A stretch of 64,000 nt of DNA from Streptomyces ambofaciens ATCC 23877. Its GTDB lineage: Bacteria > Actinomycetota > Actinomycetes > Streptomycetales > Streptomycetaceae. Positions 16,781 through 25,325 of this stretch are shown one piece after another (the stretch's first letter is position 1; each line of letters opens with the position of its first letter). The translations under genes were made by a program, and so were the position numbers. The notes under the pieces were generated by a model that searched no databases, had not been told where the DNA came from, and saw nothing but the letters and a program-made list of their open reading frames with translations. The stretch spans positions 5,691,001 through 5,755,000 of the forward strand of contig NZ_CP012382.1 of NCBI RefSeq assembly GCF_001267885.1, read 5' to 3'.

Positions 16781-17887
16781 ATGCCTAAGCCCGGAGAACT
16801 CACATTCGTCGCCCCGCGCGGAGTCAAGAAGCCGCCGCGGCACCTCGCCGACCTCACGCCCGCCGAGCGCAAGGAGGCCGTCGCCGCCATCGGCGAGAAG
16901 CCGTTCCGTGCGAAGCAGCTCTCGCAGCACTACTTCGCGCGGTACGCGCACGACCCCGAGCAGTGGACGGACATCCCGGCCGGCTCGCGGGAGGGGCTGC
17001 GGGAGGCGTTGCTGCCCGAGCTGATGTCGGTCGTCCGGCATCTTTCGACCGACCAGGGCACCACCCGCAAGACGCTGTGGAAGCTGTTCGACGGGACGCT
17101 CGTCGAGTCCGTCCTCATGCGCTACCCGGACCGGGTGACCATGTGCATCAGCTCCCAGGCGGGCTGCGGCATGAACTGCCCGTTCTGTGCCACGGGGCAG
17201 GCCGGCCTGGACCGGAACCTGTCCACCGCCGAGATCGTGCACCAGATCGTGGACGGGATGCGGGCGCTCCGCGACGGGGAGGTCCCCGGTGGTCCGGCCC
17301 GGCTCAGCAACATCGTGTTCATGGGCATGGGCGAGCCCCTCGCCAACTACAACCGCGTCGTCGGTTCCATCCGCCGGCTCACCGACCCCGAGCCCGACGG
17401 GCTGGGGCTGTCCCAGCGCGGGATCACCGTCTCCACCGTCGGCCTCGTGCCGGCGATCCACCGGTTCGTCGACGAGGGCTTCAAGTGCCGCCTCGCGATC
17501 TCGCTGCACGCGCCGGACGACGAGCTGCGCGACACCCTCGTGCCGGTCAACACGCGGTGGAAGGTGCGCGAGGTGCTGGACGCCGGGTTCGAGTACGCGG
17601 AGCGGGCGGGGCGCCGGCTGTCGATCGAGTACGCGCTGATCCGGGACATCAACGACCAGGCGTGGCGCGGTGACCGGCTCGGGCGGCTGCTCAAGGGCAG
17701 GCCCGTGCACGTCAACCTCATCCCGCTCAACCCCACGCCCGGCTCCAAGTGGACCGCCTCGCGGCCCGAGGACGAGAAGGCGTTCGTGGAGGCGATCGCG
17801 GCGCACGGTGTGCCGGTGACGATCCGGGACACCCGTGGCCAGGAGATCGACGGGGCGTGTGGTCAGCTCGCCGCGAGCGAGCGGTAA
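16781..17887 (+). CDS. rlmN: 23S rRNA (adenine2503-C2)-methyltransferase
   Basis: 368-residue radical-SAM enzyme methylating C2 of A2503 in 23S rRNA and A37 in some tRNAs. The [4Fe-4S] motif is C129-x3-C133-x2-C136 ([10 protein letters not shown]). The methyl-carrier cysteine is Cys360 near the C-terminus ([10 protein letters not shown]). [11 protein letters not shown] is the SAM-binding GGE-like motif. ATG start, with its own 92-bp upstream gap after the arsI terminator. Known relatives include Cfr, but the housekeeping length and context favour RlmN. Confidence 0.96.
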   Translation: MPKPGELTFVAPRGVKKPPRHLADLTPAERKEAVAAIGEKPFRAKQLSQHYFARYAHDPEQWTDIPAGSREGLREALLPELMSVVRHLSTDQGTTRKTLWKLFDGTLVESVLMRYPDRVTMCISSQAGCGMNCPFCATGQAGLDRNLSTAEIVHQIVDGMRALRDGEVPGGPARLSNIVFMGMGEPLANYNRVVGSIRRLTDPEPDGLGLSQRGITVSTVGLVPAIHRFVDEGFKCRLAISLHAPDDELRDTLVPVNTRWKVREVLDAGFEYAERAGRRLSIEYALIRDINDQAWRGDRLGRLLKGRPVHVNLIPLNPTPGSKWTASRPEDEKAFVEAIAAHGVPVTIRDTRGQEIDGACGQLAASER

Positions 17888-17943
17888 CCTGACCGGCGTC
17901 AGTACCACGCACACATCTTCACAGGTCAGTACATCTTCATATT

Positions 17944-18033
17944 CCGACAGGGGAGCGCCACAGCGCTGAGAGTGCGGCACCGGCCGCAGACCCTCCGAAC
18001 CTGGCCCAGGTCATTCTGGGTAGGGAGATCGGT
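17944..18033 (+). promoter_or_regulatory. TPP (THI-box) riboswitch aptamer
   Basis: All conserved THI-element pieces are present in order: GCTGAGA (17965-17971), ACCCT (17990-17994), GAACCTG (17997-18003) and GGTAGGGAG (18019-18027), closed by a P1 helix CCGA/TCGG. It binds thiamine pyrophosphate and should repress the downstream transporter when thiamine is plentiful. Confidence 0.95.
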
Positions 18034-18051
18034 CACCACTCGAGCTGTTGC

Positions 18052-18118
18052 GCCCTGCCCGGGACCCTCGCCAGGGGTTCCGGGCGGGGCCGCGTCTTCT
18101 CCTGGTCACCCAGGAGGA
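18052..18118 (+). promoter_or_regulatory. Riboswitch expression platform with SD-sequestering hairpin
   Basis: A strong 11-bp stem (18052-18062 with 18080-18090) is followed by a second hairpin, CTCCTGG (18099-18105) with CCAGGAG (18110-18116), extendable by two pairs. The second stem buries most of the AGGAGG Shine-Dalgarno (18112-18117) of the GTG start at 18124, indicating translational control. Confidence 0.75.
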
Positions 18119-18123
18119 ATTCA

Positions 18124-19212
18124 GTGAGCATCACCAAGAAGGTCAGTGTCCTGGCCCTCGGACTCGGCATGGTCGGCACCCTGGCCGCCTGCGGCTCGTC
18201 GGACGGCGGTCAGGGGTCCGGCGACTCCAGGACCGTGACCCTGGTCAGCCATGACTCGTGGGCCGCGTCGAAGGACGTCATCGCCGCCTTCGAGAAGAGC
18301 TCCGGCTACAAGGTCAGGGTGCTGGAGGACGGCGACGCGGGTCAGGCCGTCAACAAGGCCATCCTCACCAAGGACGACCCCCAGGGGGACGTCTTCTTCG
18401 GCGTCGACAACACGCTGCTGTCCCGCGCCCTCGACAACGGGATCTTCCAGCCGTACGAGGCGAAGGGCTCCGACCTGATCCTCCCTGAGTACCGGGCCGG
18501 CCAGGACGAGCACCGGGTCACTCCCGTCGACACCGGAGACGTCTGCGTCAACTACGACAAGGCGTACTTCAGCGAGCGCGGGCTGACCCCGCCGGACTCC
18601 CTCGACGACCTGGTCGAGCCCCGGTACAAGGACCTGCTCGTCACCGAGAACGCCGCCAGTTCCTCGCCCGGCCTCGGCTTCCTGCTGGGCACCGCCGCGA
18701 AGTACGGGGATGGGGGCAGAGGCTGGCAGGACTACTGGAAGAAGCTGAAGGCGAACGGCGTCAAGGTCGTCGACAGCTGGGAGCAGGCGTACAACGAGGA
18801 GTTCTCCGGTTCGTCCGGCGGCAAGAAGGCCAAGGGCGACCGCCCGCTCGTCGTCTCCTACGCCTCCTCCCCGCCCGCCGAGGTGATCTACGCCGACCCG
18901 CAGCCGGCCACCGCGCCGACGGGCGTCGCCCAGGGCACCTGCTTCCGCCAGATCGAGTACGCGGGACTGCTGGACAACGCCGCCAACCCCGAGGGCGGCA
19001 AGGCGCTCCTCGACTTCCTGATCGGCAAGGAGTTCCAGGACGACATGCCGCTGAACATGTTCGTCTACCCGGTGCGTGAGGGGGCCCGGATCCCCGAGGC
19101 GTTCCGGAAGTTCGGACCGCAGGCCGAGGACCCGCAGACCATGGACCCGGCGAAGATCGCCGACAACCGCGACCAGTGGGTCAAGTCGTGGACCTCGCTC
19201 GTACTGAAGTGA
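18124..19212 (+). CDS. thiB: Thiamine ABC transporter substrate-binding lipoprotein
   Basis: 362-residue periplasmic-type binding protein anchored as a lipoprotein: signal peptide with lipobox TLAAC (Cys23). The body is typical of the TbpA/ThiB branch of the iron/thiamine-binding family (VTLVSHDSWAASKDVIAAFEKSSG; GVDNTLLSRALDNGIFQPY). Thiamine specificity rests on the TPP riboswitch immediately upstream. GTG start 6 nt after an AGGAGG site. The stop overlaps the permease start (GTGA). Confidence 0.93.
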   Translation: MSITKKVSVLALGLGMVGTLAACGSSDGGQGSGDSRTVTLVSHDSWAASKDVIAAFEKSSGYKVRVLEDGDAGQAVNKAILTKDDPQGDVFFGVDNTLLSRALDNGIFQPYEAKGSDLILPEYRAGQDEHRVTPVDTGDVCVNYDKAYFSERGLTPPDSLDDLVEPRYKDLLVTENAASSSPGLGFLLGTAAKYGDGGRGWQDYWKKLKANGVKVVDSWEQAYNEEFSGSSGGKKAKGDRPLVVSYASSPPAEVIYADPQPATAPTGVAQGTCFRQIEYAGLLDNAANPEGGKALLDFLIGKEFQDDMPLNMFVYPVREGARIPEAFRKFGPQAEDPQTMDPAKIADNRDQWVKSWTSLVLK

Positions 19213-20858
19213 AACGCCGGAGCACCGCGCGCGGGAGCGCAGCGCGGCTCGGCCTGATGGCCGTGCCCGTCGCGTTCTTCGCGGTGTTCTTCGCCTATCC
19301 CGTCGCCGCGATCGTCGCGCGCGGGCTGAAGGCCGACGGGGTCTGGCGGTTCGGGCGGATCGCCGACGTGCTGGCCCAGTCCGACATCCGGCACGTGCTG
19401 TGGTTCACCACCTGGCAGGCCCTGGCCTCCACCGCGCTCACCCTGCTGATCGCCCTGCCCGGCGCGTACGTCTTCGCCCGCTTCGACTTCCCCGGCAAGC
19501 AGTTCCTGCGGGCCGTGGTGACCGTGCCGTTCGTCCTGCCGACGGTCGTCGTCGGTACGGCGTTCCTGGCGCTGGTCGGACGCGGCGGCCTCCTCGACGA
19601 GCTGTGGGGCCTTCGGCTGGACACCACCGTGTGGGCGATCCTGCTGGCGCACGTCTTCTTCAACTACGCGGTCGTCGTACGCACCGTCGGCGGCCTCTGG
19701 TCGCAGCTCGACCCGCGGCAGGAGGAGGCCGCGCGGATGCTCGGCGCGTCCCGCCTCACCGCCTGGCGGACGGTCACGCTGCCCGCGCTCGGGCCCGCCG
19801 TGGCCGCCGCCGCGCTGATGGTGTTCCTGTTCACCTTCACCTCCTTCGGCGTCGTCCAGATCCTCGGCGGGCCCACCTTCTCCACCCTGGAGGTGGAGAT
19901 CTACCGGCAGACCTCGCAGGTCTTCGACCTGTCCACGGCCGCCGTGCTGACCATGATCCAGTTCGTCGCGGTCGCCGCCGTCCTCGCCGTGCACGCCTGG
20001 ACGGTACGGCGCCGGGAGACGGCCCTGCGGCTGGTGGACGCCGCGCGGACGGCGCGCCGCCCGCGCGGGGCCGGGCAGTGGGCGCTGCTCGCCGGGGTGC
20101 TGGTCACCGTCGCCGGGCTCGTCCTGCTGCCGCTGGCGGTACTGGTGCAGCGCTCGCTCGGCGCGTCCGGCTTCGGCTACTACCGGGCGCTGACCCGCGC
20201 GGACGGCGGTACCTTCCTCGTCCCGCCGATCGAGGCGATCGGCAACTCCCTCCAGTACGCCCTCGCCGCGACCGCCATCGCCGTGGTGATCGGCGCGCTG
20301 GCCGCGACCGCGCTCACCCGGCGCGACGCGGGCCGCTTCGTACGCGGTTTCGACGCGCTGCTGATGCTGCCGCTCGGGGTCTCCGCCGTGACGGTCGGCT
20401 TCGGCTTCCTGATCGCGCTGGACGAACCCCCGCTGGACCTCAGATCCACCTGGATCCTGGTGCCGCTCGCGCAGGCGCTGGTCGGCGTCCCCTTCGTCGT
20501 GCGCACGATGCTGCCGGTGCTGCGGGCGGTGGACGCACGGCTGCGGGAGGCGGCGTCCGTGCTCGGGGCGTCGCCCTGGCGGGTGTGGCGGGAGGTGGAC
20601 CTGCCGATGGTGCGCCGGGCCCTGCTGGTGGCGGCCGGGTTCGCCTTCGCGGTGTCGCTCGGGGAGTTCGGGGCCACCGTGTTCATCGCGCGGCCGGACA
20701 GTCCGACGCTGCCGGTCGCCGTGGCCCGGCTGCTGGGACGGCCCGGGGACATGAACTACGGCCAGGCCATGGCCCTTTCGACGATTCTGATGCTGGTGTG
20801 CGCCGTGGCCCTGGTGGTGCTGGAGCGGCTGCGGACCGACCGGAGCGGGGAGTTCTAG
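19209..20858 (+). CDS. thiP: Thiamine ABC transporter permease, two fused domains
   Basis: 549-residue membrane protein with two tandem BPD permease domains (about 12 helices). Each has an EAA loop contacting the ATPase: EEAARMLGASRLTAWR in the first half and REAASVLGASPWRVWR in the second. ThiP of the ThiBPQ system has the same fused layout. The GTG at 19209 overlaps the thiB stop; an upstream GTG at 19176 lies inside thiB and is unlikely. Part of the riboswitch-controlled operon. Confidence 0.93.
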   Translation: MKRRSTARGSAARLGLMAVPVAFFAVFFAYPVAAIVARGLKADGVWRFGRIADVLAQSDIRHVLWFTTWQALASTALTLLIALPGAYVFARFDFPGKQFLRAVVTVPFVLPTVVVGTAFLALVGRGGLLDELWGLRLDTTVWAILLAHVFFNYAVVVRTVGGLWSQLDPRQEEAARMLGASRLTAWRTVTLPALGPAVAAAALMVFLFTFTSFGVVQILGGPTFSTLEVEIYRQTSQVFDLSTAAVLTMIQFVAVAAVLAVHAWTVRRRETALRLVDAARTARRPRGAGQWALLAGVLVTVAGLVLLPLAVLVQRSLGASGFGYYRALTRADGGTFLVPPIEAIGNSLQYALAATAIAVVIGALAATALTRRDAGRFVRGFDALLMLPLGVSAVTVGFGFLIALDEPPLDLRSTWILVPLAQALVGVPFVVRTMLPVLRAVDARLREAASVLGASPWRVWREVDLPMVRRALLVAAGFAFAVSLGEFGATVFIARPDSPTLPVAVARLLGRPGDMNYGQAMALSTILMLVCAVALVVLERLRTDRSGEF

Positions 20859-20860
20859 GG

Positions 20861-21880
20861 ATGCTGCTGAGCCTTGAGGGCGCGACCGTCCGCTTCGGCG
20901 GGCGGGCCGTGCTCGACGCCGTCGATCTGGAGGTCGCCGAGCACGAGGTGGTGTGTGTGCTCGGGCCCAGCGGCAGCGGCAAGTCGACGCTGCTGCGGGT
21001 GGTCGCCGGACTCCAGCCGCTGGACGCCGGGCGGGTGGCGCTCGACGGGCGGGACCAGGCCGCGGTGCCCGCGCACCGGCGCGAGGTGGGGCTGATGTTC
21101 CAGGACCACCAGCTCTTCCCGCAGCGGGACGTGGCCGGGAACATCGCCTTCGGGCCCCGGATGCGCGGCGCCTCGCGGGCGGCGCAGCAGGCGAGGGTGG
21201 GGGAGTTGCTGGACCTGGTCGGTCTGCCGGACGCCGCCCGTCGGTCCGTCGCCGCGCTCTCCGGCGGTGAGCAGCAGCGGGTGGCGCTGGCCCGTGCGCT
21301 GGCGCCCCGGCCCCGGCTGCTGATGCTGGACGAGCCGCTCGGTCAGCTCGACCGCTCCCTGCGGGAGCGCCTCGTGGTGGAGTTGCGGGAGCTGTTCGGC
21401 CGGCTGGGCACCACCGTGCTCGCCGTGACGCACGACCAGGGCGAGGCCTTCGCGCTCGCCGACCGGGTCGTGGTGATGCGGGACGGGCGGATCGCCCAGT
21501 CGGGGACGCCTCTCGAGGTGTGGCAGCGGCCGGCCGACGCGTTCGTGGCCCGTTTCCTCGGCTTCGACAACGTGGTCGACGCGACCGTCACCGGGCAGGG
21601 AGCCGACACGCCGTGGGGGAAGGTGCCGGTCCCCGAGGACGCCCCGCAGGGGACGCGCACCCTGCTCGTGCGGCCCGCCGGGGTCCGTCTGGTGCCCGCC
21701 GACGCGGGCCTGCGCTGCACGGTCACCGCCCGCAGTTTCCGGGGCACCCACGTCGCCGTCCACCTGCAGCCCGAGGACGCGCCGCGCTTGGAGGCGGCGT
21801 GCGCGCTGCGGGCGGCCCCGGAGGTGGGGGACGCGGTCGGGGTGGAGTTCGACGCGGCGGAAATCGTGGTGCTCGGGTGA
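20861..21880 (+). CDS. thiQ: Thiamine ABC transporter ATP-binding protein
   Basis: 339-residue ABC ATPase. Walker A GPSGSGKST at about 35-43, signature LSGGEQQRVALARAL, Walker B LLMLDEPLGQLD and H-loop VTHDQGEAF. A C-terminal TOBE-like domain (about 240-339) makes it longer than E. coli ThiQ and closer to the Fe(III)/polyamine-type ATPases. ATG 2 nt after the permease stop. It completes the ThiBPQ importer. Confidence 0.92.
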   Translation: MLLSLEGATVRFGGRAVLDAVDLEVAEHEVVCVLGPSGSGKSTLLRVVAGLQPLDAGRVALDGRDQAAVPAHRREVGLMFQDHQLFPQRDVAGNIAFGPRMRGASRAAQQARVGELLDLVGLPDAARRSVAALSGGEQQRVALARALAPRPRLLMLDEPLGQLDRSLRERLVVELRELFGRLGTTVLAVTHDQGEAFALADRVVVMRDGRIAQSGTPLEVWQRPADAFVARFLGFDNVVDATVTGQGADTPWGKVPVPEDAPQGTRTLLVRPAGVRLVPADAGLRCTVTARSFRGTHVAVHLQPEDAPRLEAACALRAAPEVGDAVGVEFDAAEIVVLG

Positions 21881-21904
21881 TCGTCCGCCCGTAGGGTGCC
21901 GGGC

Positions 21905-22705
21905 ATGACACTCCTCGCGCACGACCGCTACTGCGATGAGATCGCCGCTGGGGTAGGGCAGTTGCGGGCCGTCGTCTCGTCCGGCGCCGACCTCTCGGCC
22001 ACCGTGCCGACCTGCCCGGACTGGTCCCTGGAGGACCTGGTGCGGCACGTCGGCCGCGCCCTGTGCTGGGTGGAGCTGATCGTCCGCACCCGCGCCGAGG
22101 AGGACGTCCCGCTCGACCGGGCGGCAGGGTCCGCGGGGCCCGCGCGGCGCGGGGACGCCGCCGCCCTGGACGCGTGGCTGGCCGAGTCCGGCACGATGGT
22201 GGTGCACGCGCTGCGTGAGGCGGGGCCGCAAGGGCGGGCGTGGTCGTGGTTCGGGGACCACACCGCGGGGTTCTGGGCGCGCCGCATGACCCACGAACTC
22301 GTCGTCCACGGGGCGGACGCCGCCCTCGCCGCGGGGCGGCCGTTCCGAGCGGTCGCGGCCGACGTGGCGGCCGACGCGATCGACGAGTGGCTGGAGATCG
22401 TGCGGTTCGTGCAGCGGGTCCTCCCGGAGGGGCCTGCGAAGGAGCTGCGGGCCCCGGGCCGGAGCATCCACCTGCACGCCACCGACACCGCGGCCGACCT
22501 CGATGCCGCATGGCTCATCGAACTTCCCGAGGACGGGATCACCTGGCGCCGGGGGCACGAGAAGGCGACCGTGGCGCTGCGCGGCCCGCTGACGGACGTA
22601 CTGCTCGCCTTCTACCGCAGGCTGCCGCCGGACGCCCCCGGGCTCCAGGTGCTCGGCGACCGCGGCCTGCTGGAACTCTGGCTGGACAGGGCGACGTTCG
22701 GCTGA
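21905..22705 (+). CDS. Maleylpyruvate isomerase-type mycothiol-dependent enzyme
   Basis: 266-residue protein of the MDMPI N-terminal (DinB-like) family, whose members use mycothiol as thiol cofactor and bind a divalent metal. Probable ligands are His48 (DLVRHVG), Glu131 and His135 (THELVVHGADA). The true substrate is unknown; many actinobacterial paralogues exist. ATG at 21905 chosen; a GTG 9 nt earlier is possible. It follows thiQ by 24 nt, so it could be read with the thiamine operon, although no functional link is known. Confidence 0.82.
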   Translation: MTLLAHDRYCDEIAAGVGQLRAVVSSGADLSATVPTCPDWSLEDLVRHVGRALCWVELIVRTRAEEDVPLDRAAGSAGPARRGDAAALDAWLAESGTMVVHALREAGPQGRAWSWFGDHTAGFWARRMTHELVVHGADAALAAGRPFRAVAADVAADAIDEWLEIVRFVQRVLPEGPAKELRAPGRSIHLHATDTAADLDAAWLIELPEDGITWRRGHEKATVALRGPLTDVLLAFYRRLPPDAPGLQVLGDRGLLELWLDRATFG

Positions 22706-22721
22706 GCCGGCGTGACGCGAC

Positions 22722-22754
22722 GGTGGCCCGCCCCCGGACGGGGGACGGGCCACC
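22722..22754. terminator. Convergent bidirectional terminator
   Basis: GGTGGCCCG (22722-22730) pairs with CGGGCCACC (22746-22754), with an inner CCCC/GGGG stem. It lies between the 3' ends of the MDMPI gene and the LAETG gene. Confidence 0.75.
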
Positions 22755-22777
22755 AGTGCCGCGAAGGGCGTACGGCG

Positions 22778-23488
22778 TCAGCGGTCGCCGTTCGCCCCGC
22801 GACGGCGCAGGCCGAAGAAGACCGCGCCGCCGCCGATCGCGACCAGGGCCGCCGCGATGCCGGCGATCATGCCGGTGTTGGAGTTGGCGCCGGTCTCGGC
22901 GAGGTTGGAGTCACCCGCGGCCGGGGACGGCGCGTTGCTCGGCACGGCGGCCGGAGCGGTGCTCTCGCTCTCCGCCGGTGCCGGGGCCGAGGTGGAGGGT
23001 GCCGGGGTGGGCGTCTGCGTCTCCTCGGCCGGGGTGGAGGAGCTCTCCGAGGGGGTCGGGGTCGGCGTCCCCTCCGTCGTGCACGGGGTCGACGGCGTCA
23101 CGAGGTTCGGCTTGATGTCCTCGTCGACGTACTTGTCGGCCTTGACGTGGATGCGGTACTCGGCGTTCGGCTTCCAGTCCGCGGCGAAGGTGATGGTGGT
23201 GCCCTCGCGGGAGCCCTTGACCACCTGCTCGCCGACCTTCTCGATGTCGGCGCCGTTGTTCTGCAGGTGGACGGTGACGGTGGCGGGGATCCCGGCGGGG
23301 TCCACGTCGGTGACGGTGATGACGCCCTTGCCGCCCTCGCACTTGGCGGCGGCGGAGAACTCGCTGATGTCGCAGGCCAGGGCGTTGCCGGCGGCGCCGA
23401 CCGCCAGGGCCACCGAGGCGGAGGCGACACCGAGGGCGCGGACGCTACGGCGTGATGCCGTACGGCTGATTATGGACAGGACTGCCAC
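22778..23488 (-). CDS. LAETG-motif cell-wall-anchored surface protein
   Basis: 236-residue exported protein. Signal peptide (about 1-39, ending near ALA before CDIS), a compact domain of about 100 residues with four cysteines, a Pro/Thr/Ser-rich stalk (about 140-195), then LAETG (196-200), a membrane helix and an Arg-rich tail. LAxTG is the class E sortase recognition motif of Streptomyces, so the protein should be linked to peptidoglycan. No sortase gene is in the window. It has a good vegetative-type promoter upstream. Function of the folded domain unknown. Confidence 0.88.
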   Translation of the reverse strand: MAVLSIISRTASRRSVRALGVASASVALAVGAAGNALACDISEFSAAAKCEGGKGVITVTDVDPAGIPATVTVHLQNNGADIEKVGEQVVKGSREGTTITFAADWKPNAEYRIHVKADKYVDEDIKPNLVTPSTPCTTEGTPTPTPSESSSTPAEETQTPTPAPSTSAPAPAESESTAPAAVPSNAPSPAAGDSNLAETGANSNTGMIAGIAAALVAIGGGAVFFGLRRRGANGDR

Positions 23489-23577
23489 GTTGGTCCTTTA
23501 CGGGAGCGCGGATGCGGGGGGTGGAGAGGGTGCCGACACCGTTGTCGCGGCATCAGCACACCCACGAGCCTCACAGG

Positions 23578-23605
23578 TCTATAAGCGGGGCATAAGCAGT
23601 GTCAA
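23578..23605 (-). promoter_or_regulatory. Predicted promoter of the LAETG gene
   Basis: On the minus strand TTGACA (23600-23605) and TATAGA (23578-23583) are separated by 16 nt, close to the HrdB consensus. The predicted transcript start gives a leader of about 80 nt. Confidence 0.7.
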
Positions 23606-23643
23606 CGCATATGCCCGTCAAGGGACTTGGCTTTACCGTCTTA

Positions 23644-24777
23644 TTAACCGCCCAGACGTTTCAGCGCCTCCGGAGCTTCCTCGATCCGGTCGACCAGCGC
23701 GATCCGGGACTCCATGGTCCGCCCCGAGGCGAGGGACGTGAGCAGGGGCCACGCCGGCAGCCGCTCCGTCCAGTGCGCCCGGTCCACGAGCACCATGGGC
23801 GTGGGCTCGCCCCGTGACTCGTAGTAGTTCGGTGTGGCGTTGTCGAAGACCTCCTGCACGGTCCCCGCGGCGCCCGGCAGGAAGACCACACCGGCGTTCG
23901 AGCGGGCCAGCAGGCCGTCCTCGCGGGTGGCGTTGGCGAAGTACTTGGCGATGTGGGCGCCGAAGGCGTTGGGCGGCTCGTGGCCGTAGAACCAGGTCGG
24001 GATGGAGACCGAGACGCCGCCGCCGGGCCAGCGTCCGCGGACCTCGAAGGCGGAGCGCGCCCAGTCGGTGACCGACGGCGTGAACGAGGCGACCTTGGAG
24101 AGGAGCAGCAGGGCGTCGTCCAGCATCCCGTTGTCGAACGGGGCCGCGTAGGCACCGAGGTTGGCCGCCTCCATCGCGCCGGGGCCGCCGCCGGTGGCCA
24201 CGGTGAACCCGGCGCGGGTCAGCTCCCGGCCCAGGCGCGCGGCGCCCGCGTACGACTTGGTGCCGCGCGCCATGGCGTGGCCGCCCATGACGCCCACCAC
24301 CCGGGCGCCCACGAGGAGTTCGTCGACCGCGTCGGAGACGGCGTCGTCGTGGATCGCGCGCAGCATGGAGGCGAAGACGTCGCCGTCGGACTTGGTCTGC
24401 TGGAACCAGTCGTAGGCGAGGGCGTCCGGTGTCGCCGCGTACCCCTCGTCGAGCCGGGCGTACAGCTCCTCGGGGGAGTAGACGCGCGCTCGGTACGGGT
24501 CGAACGGCAGACCCGGTATGGGCGGGAAGACCAGGGCGCCTGCCGCGCGCACCCGGGCGGCGGCCCCGGGGTCCATCGGGCAGCCGAGGAAGACGGCGCC
24601 CGTGGGGTCCGCGGACATCAGGGCGTCCGTACGGGCCGTCAGGTCGACGGCCTGGACGCGGTAGTGGGCGAGGGTGCCGTGCGCCGAGACGACCCTGTCG
24701 AACTCGGCGAGGCTCTCGATCTCCCGGTCGTGCGAGGCGTGGTGGGACTGGGGCTGGGCGGGTGTCGTCGGATCCAC
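23644..24777 (-). CDS. LOG family (TIGR00730-like) Rossmann protein
   Basis: 377-residue protein of the LOG/'lysine decarboxylase-like' fold. Nucleotide-binding motifs GGGPGAMEAAN and, near the C-terminus, LPGAAGTVQEVFDNAT, a variant of the family's PGGxGTxxE with Ala for the second Gly. LOG proteins usually hydrolyse nucleoside 5'-monophosphates (e.g. cytokinin ribotides), but this one is much longer than the ~190-residue LOG enzymes, with an extra N-terminal half, so the substrate is uncertain. ATG start; a short gap separates it from the VOC gene upstream. Confidence 0.8.
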   Translation of the reverse strand: MDPTTPAQPQSHHASHDREIESLAEFDRVVSAHGTLAHYRVQAVDLTARTDALMSADPTGAVFLGCPMDPGAAARVRAAGALVFPPIPGLPFDPYRARVYSPEELYARLDEGYAATPDALAYDWFQQTKSDGDVFASMLRAIHDDAVSDAVDELLVGARVVGVMGGHAMARGTKSYAGAARLGRELTRAGFTVATGGGPGAMEAANLGAYAAPFDNGMLDDALLLLSKVASFTPSVTDWARSAFEVRGRWPGGGVSVSIPTWFYGHEPPNAFGAHIAKYFANATREDGLLARSNAGVVFLPGAAGTVQEVFDNATPNYYESRGEPTPMVLVDRAHWTERLPAWPLLTSLASGRTMESRIALVDRIEEAPEALKRLGG

Positions 24778-24803
24778 CCGCCCATGCTAGGCGTGCGGTC
24801 CGC

Positions 24804-25211
24804 TCAGCCCTCGACCGCCGCCGGGTCCATCCAGACGACCTCGAAGGTGTGGCCGTCGATGTCGTCGAAGGCACGGCCGTACATGAACCCGTGGTCCTGG
24901 GTCTCGCCGGAGACCGAGCCGCCGGCCGCGACCGCCTTCTCCACCAGCTCGTCGACCTTCTCGCGGCTCTCGGCGCTCAGCGCGAGCAGCACCTCGCTGC
25001 TCTTCGACGAGTCCACGATGTCCTTCTTCGTGAACTGGCGGTACTTCTCCGGGGTGTGCACCATCACCACGATGGTCTCGCTGAGCGGGATGGAAGCGGT
25101 GGTGTCGTCGCTGAACTGGGCGTTGATCTCGTAACCGAGCCCGGTGAAGAACTTCTTCGAGGCGTCGAGGTCGTTGGTGGCCAGGTTCACGAAGATCATC
25201 TGCTGGTACAT
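24804..25211 (-). CDS. VOC (glyoxalase/bleomycin resistance) family protein
   Basis: 135-residue single VOC domain (MIFVNLATNDLDASKKFFTG at the start; DIDGHTFEVVWMDP at the end), PhnB-like. Members are metal-dependent or non-catalytic binding proteins; the substrate is unknown. ATG at 25211 follows a gagaggcccc site; upstream in-frame codons lie in a non-conserved stretch. Same strand as the LOG gene 26 nt downstream, so probably co-transcribed. Confidence 0.87.
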   Translation of the reverse strand: MYQQMIFVNLATNDLDASKKFFTGLGYEINAQFSDDTTASIPLSETIVVMVHTPEKYRQFTKKDIVDSSKSSEVLLALSAESREKVDELVEKAVAAGGSVSGETQDHGFMYGRAFDDIDGHTFEVVWMDPAAVEG

Positions 25212-25325
25212 GGGGCCTCTCCCGTCGGTGTCCTGCTGTCGTCGTGCTGTTCGAAGGGTTAGACGCGAGAGGCGCCCGGAACTCATCGCGGATTCGCGAT
25301 TTTCTTCGAGAAGTTTTCCAGGGTG

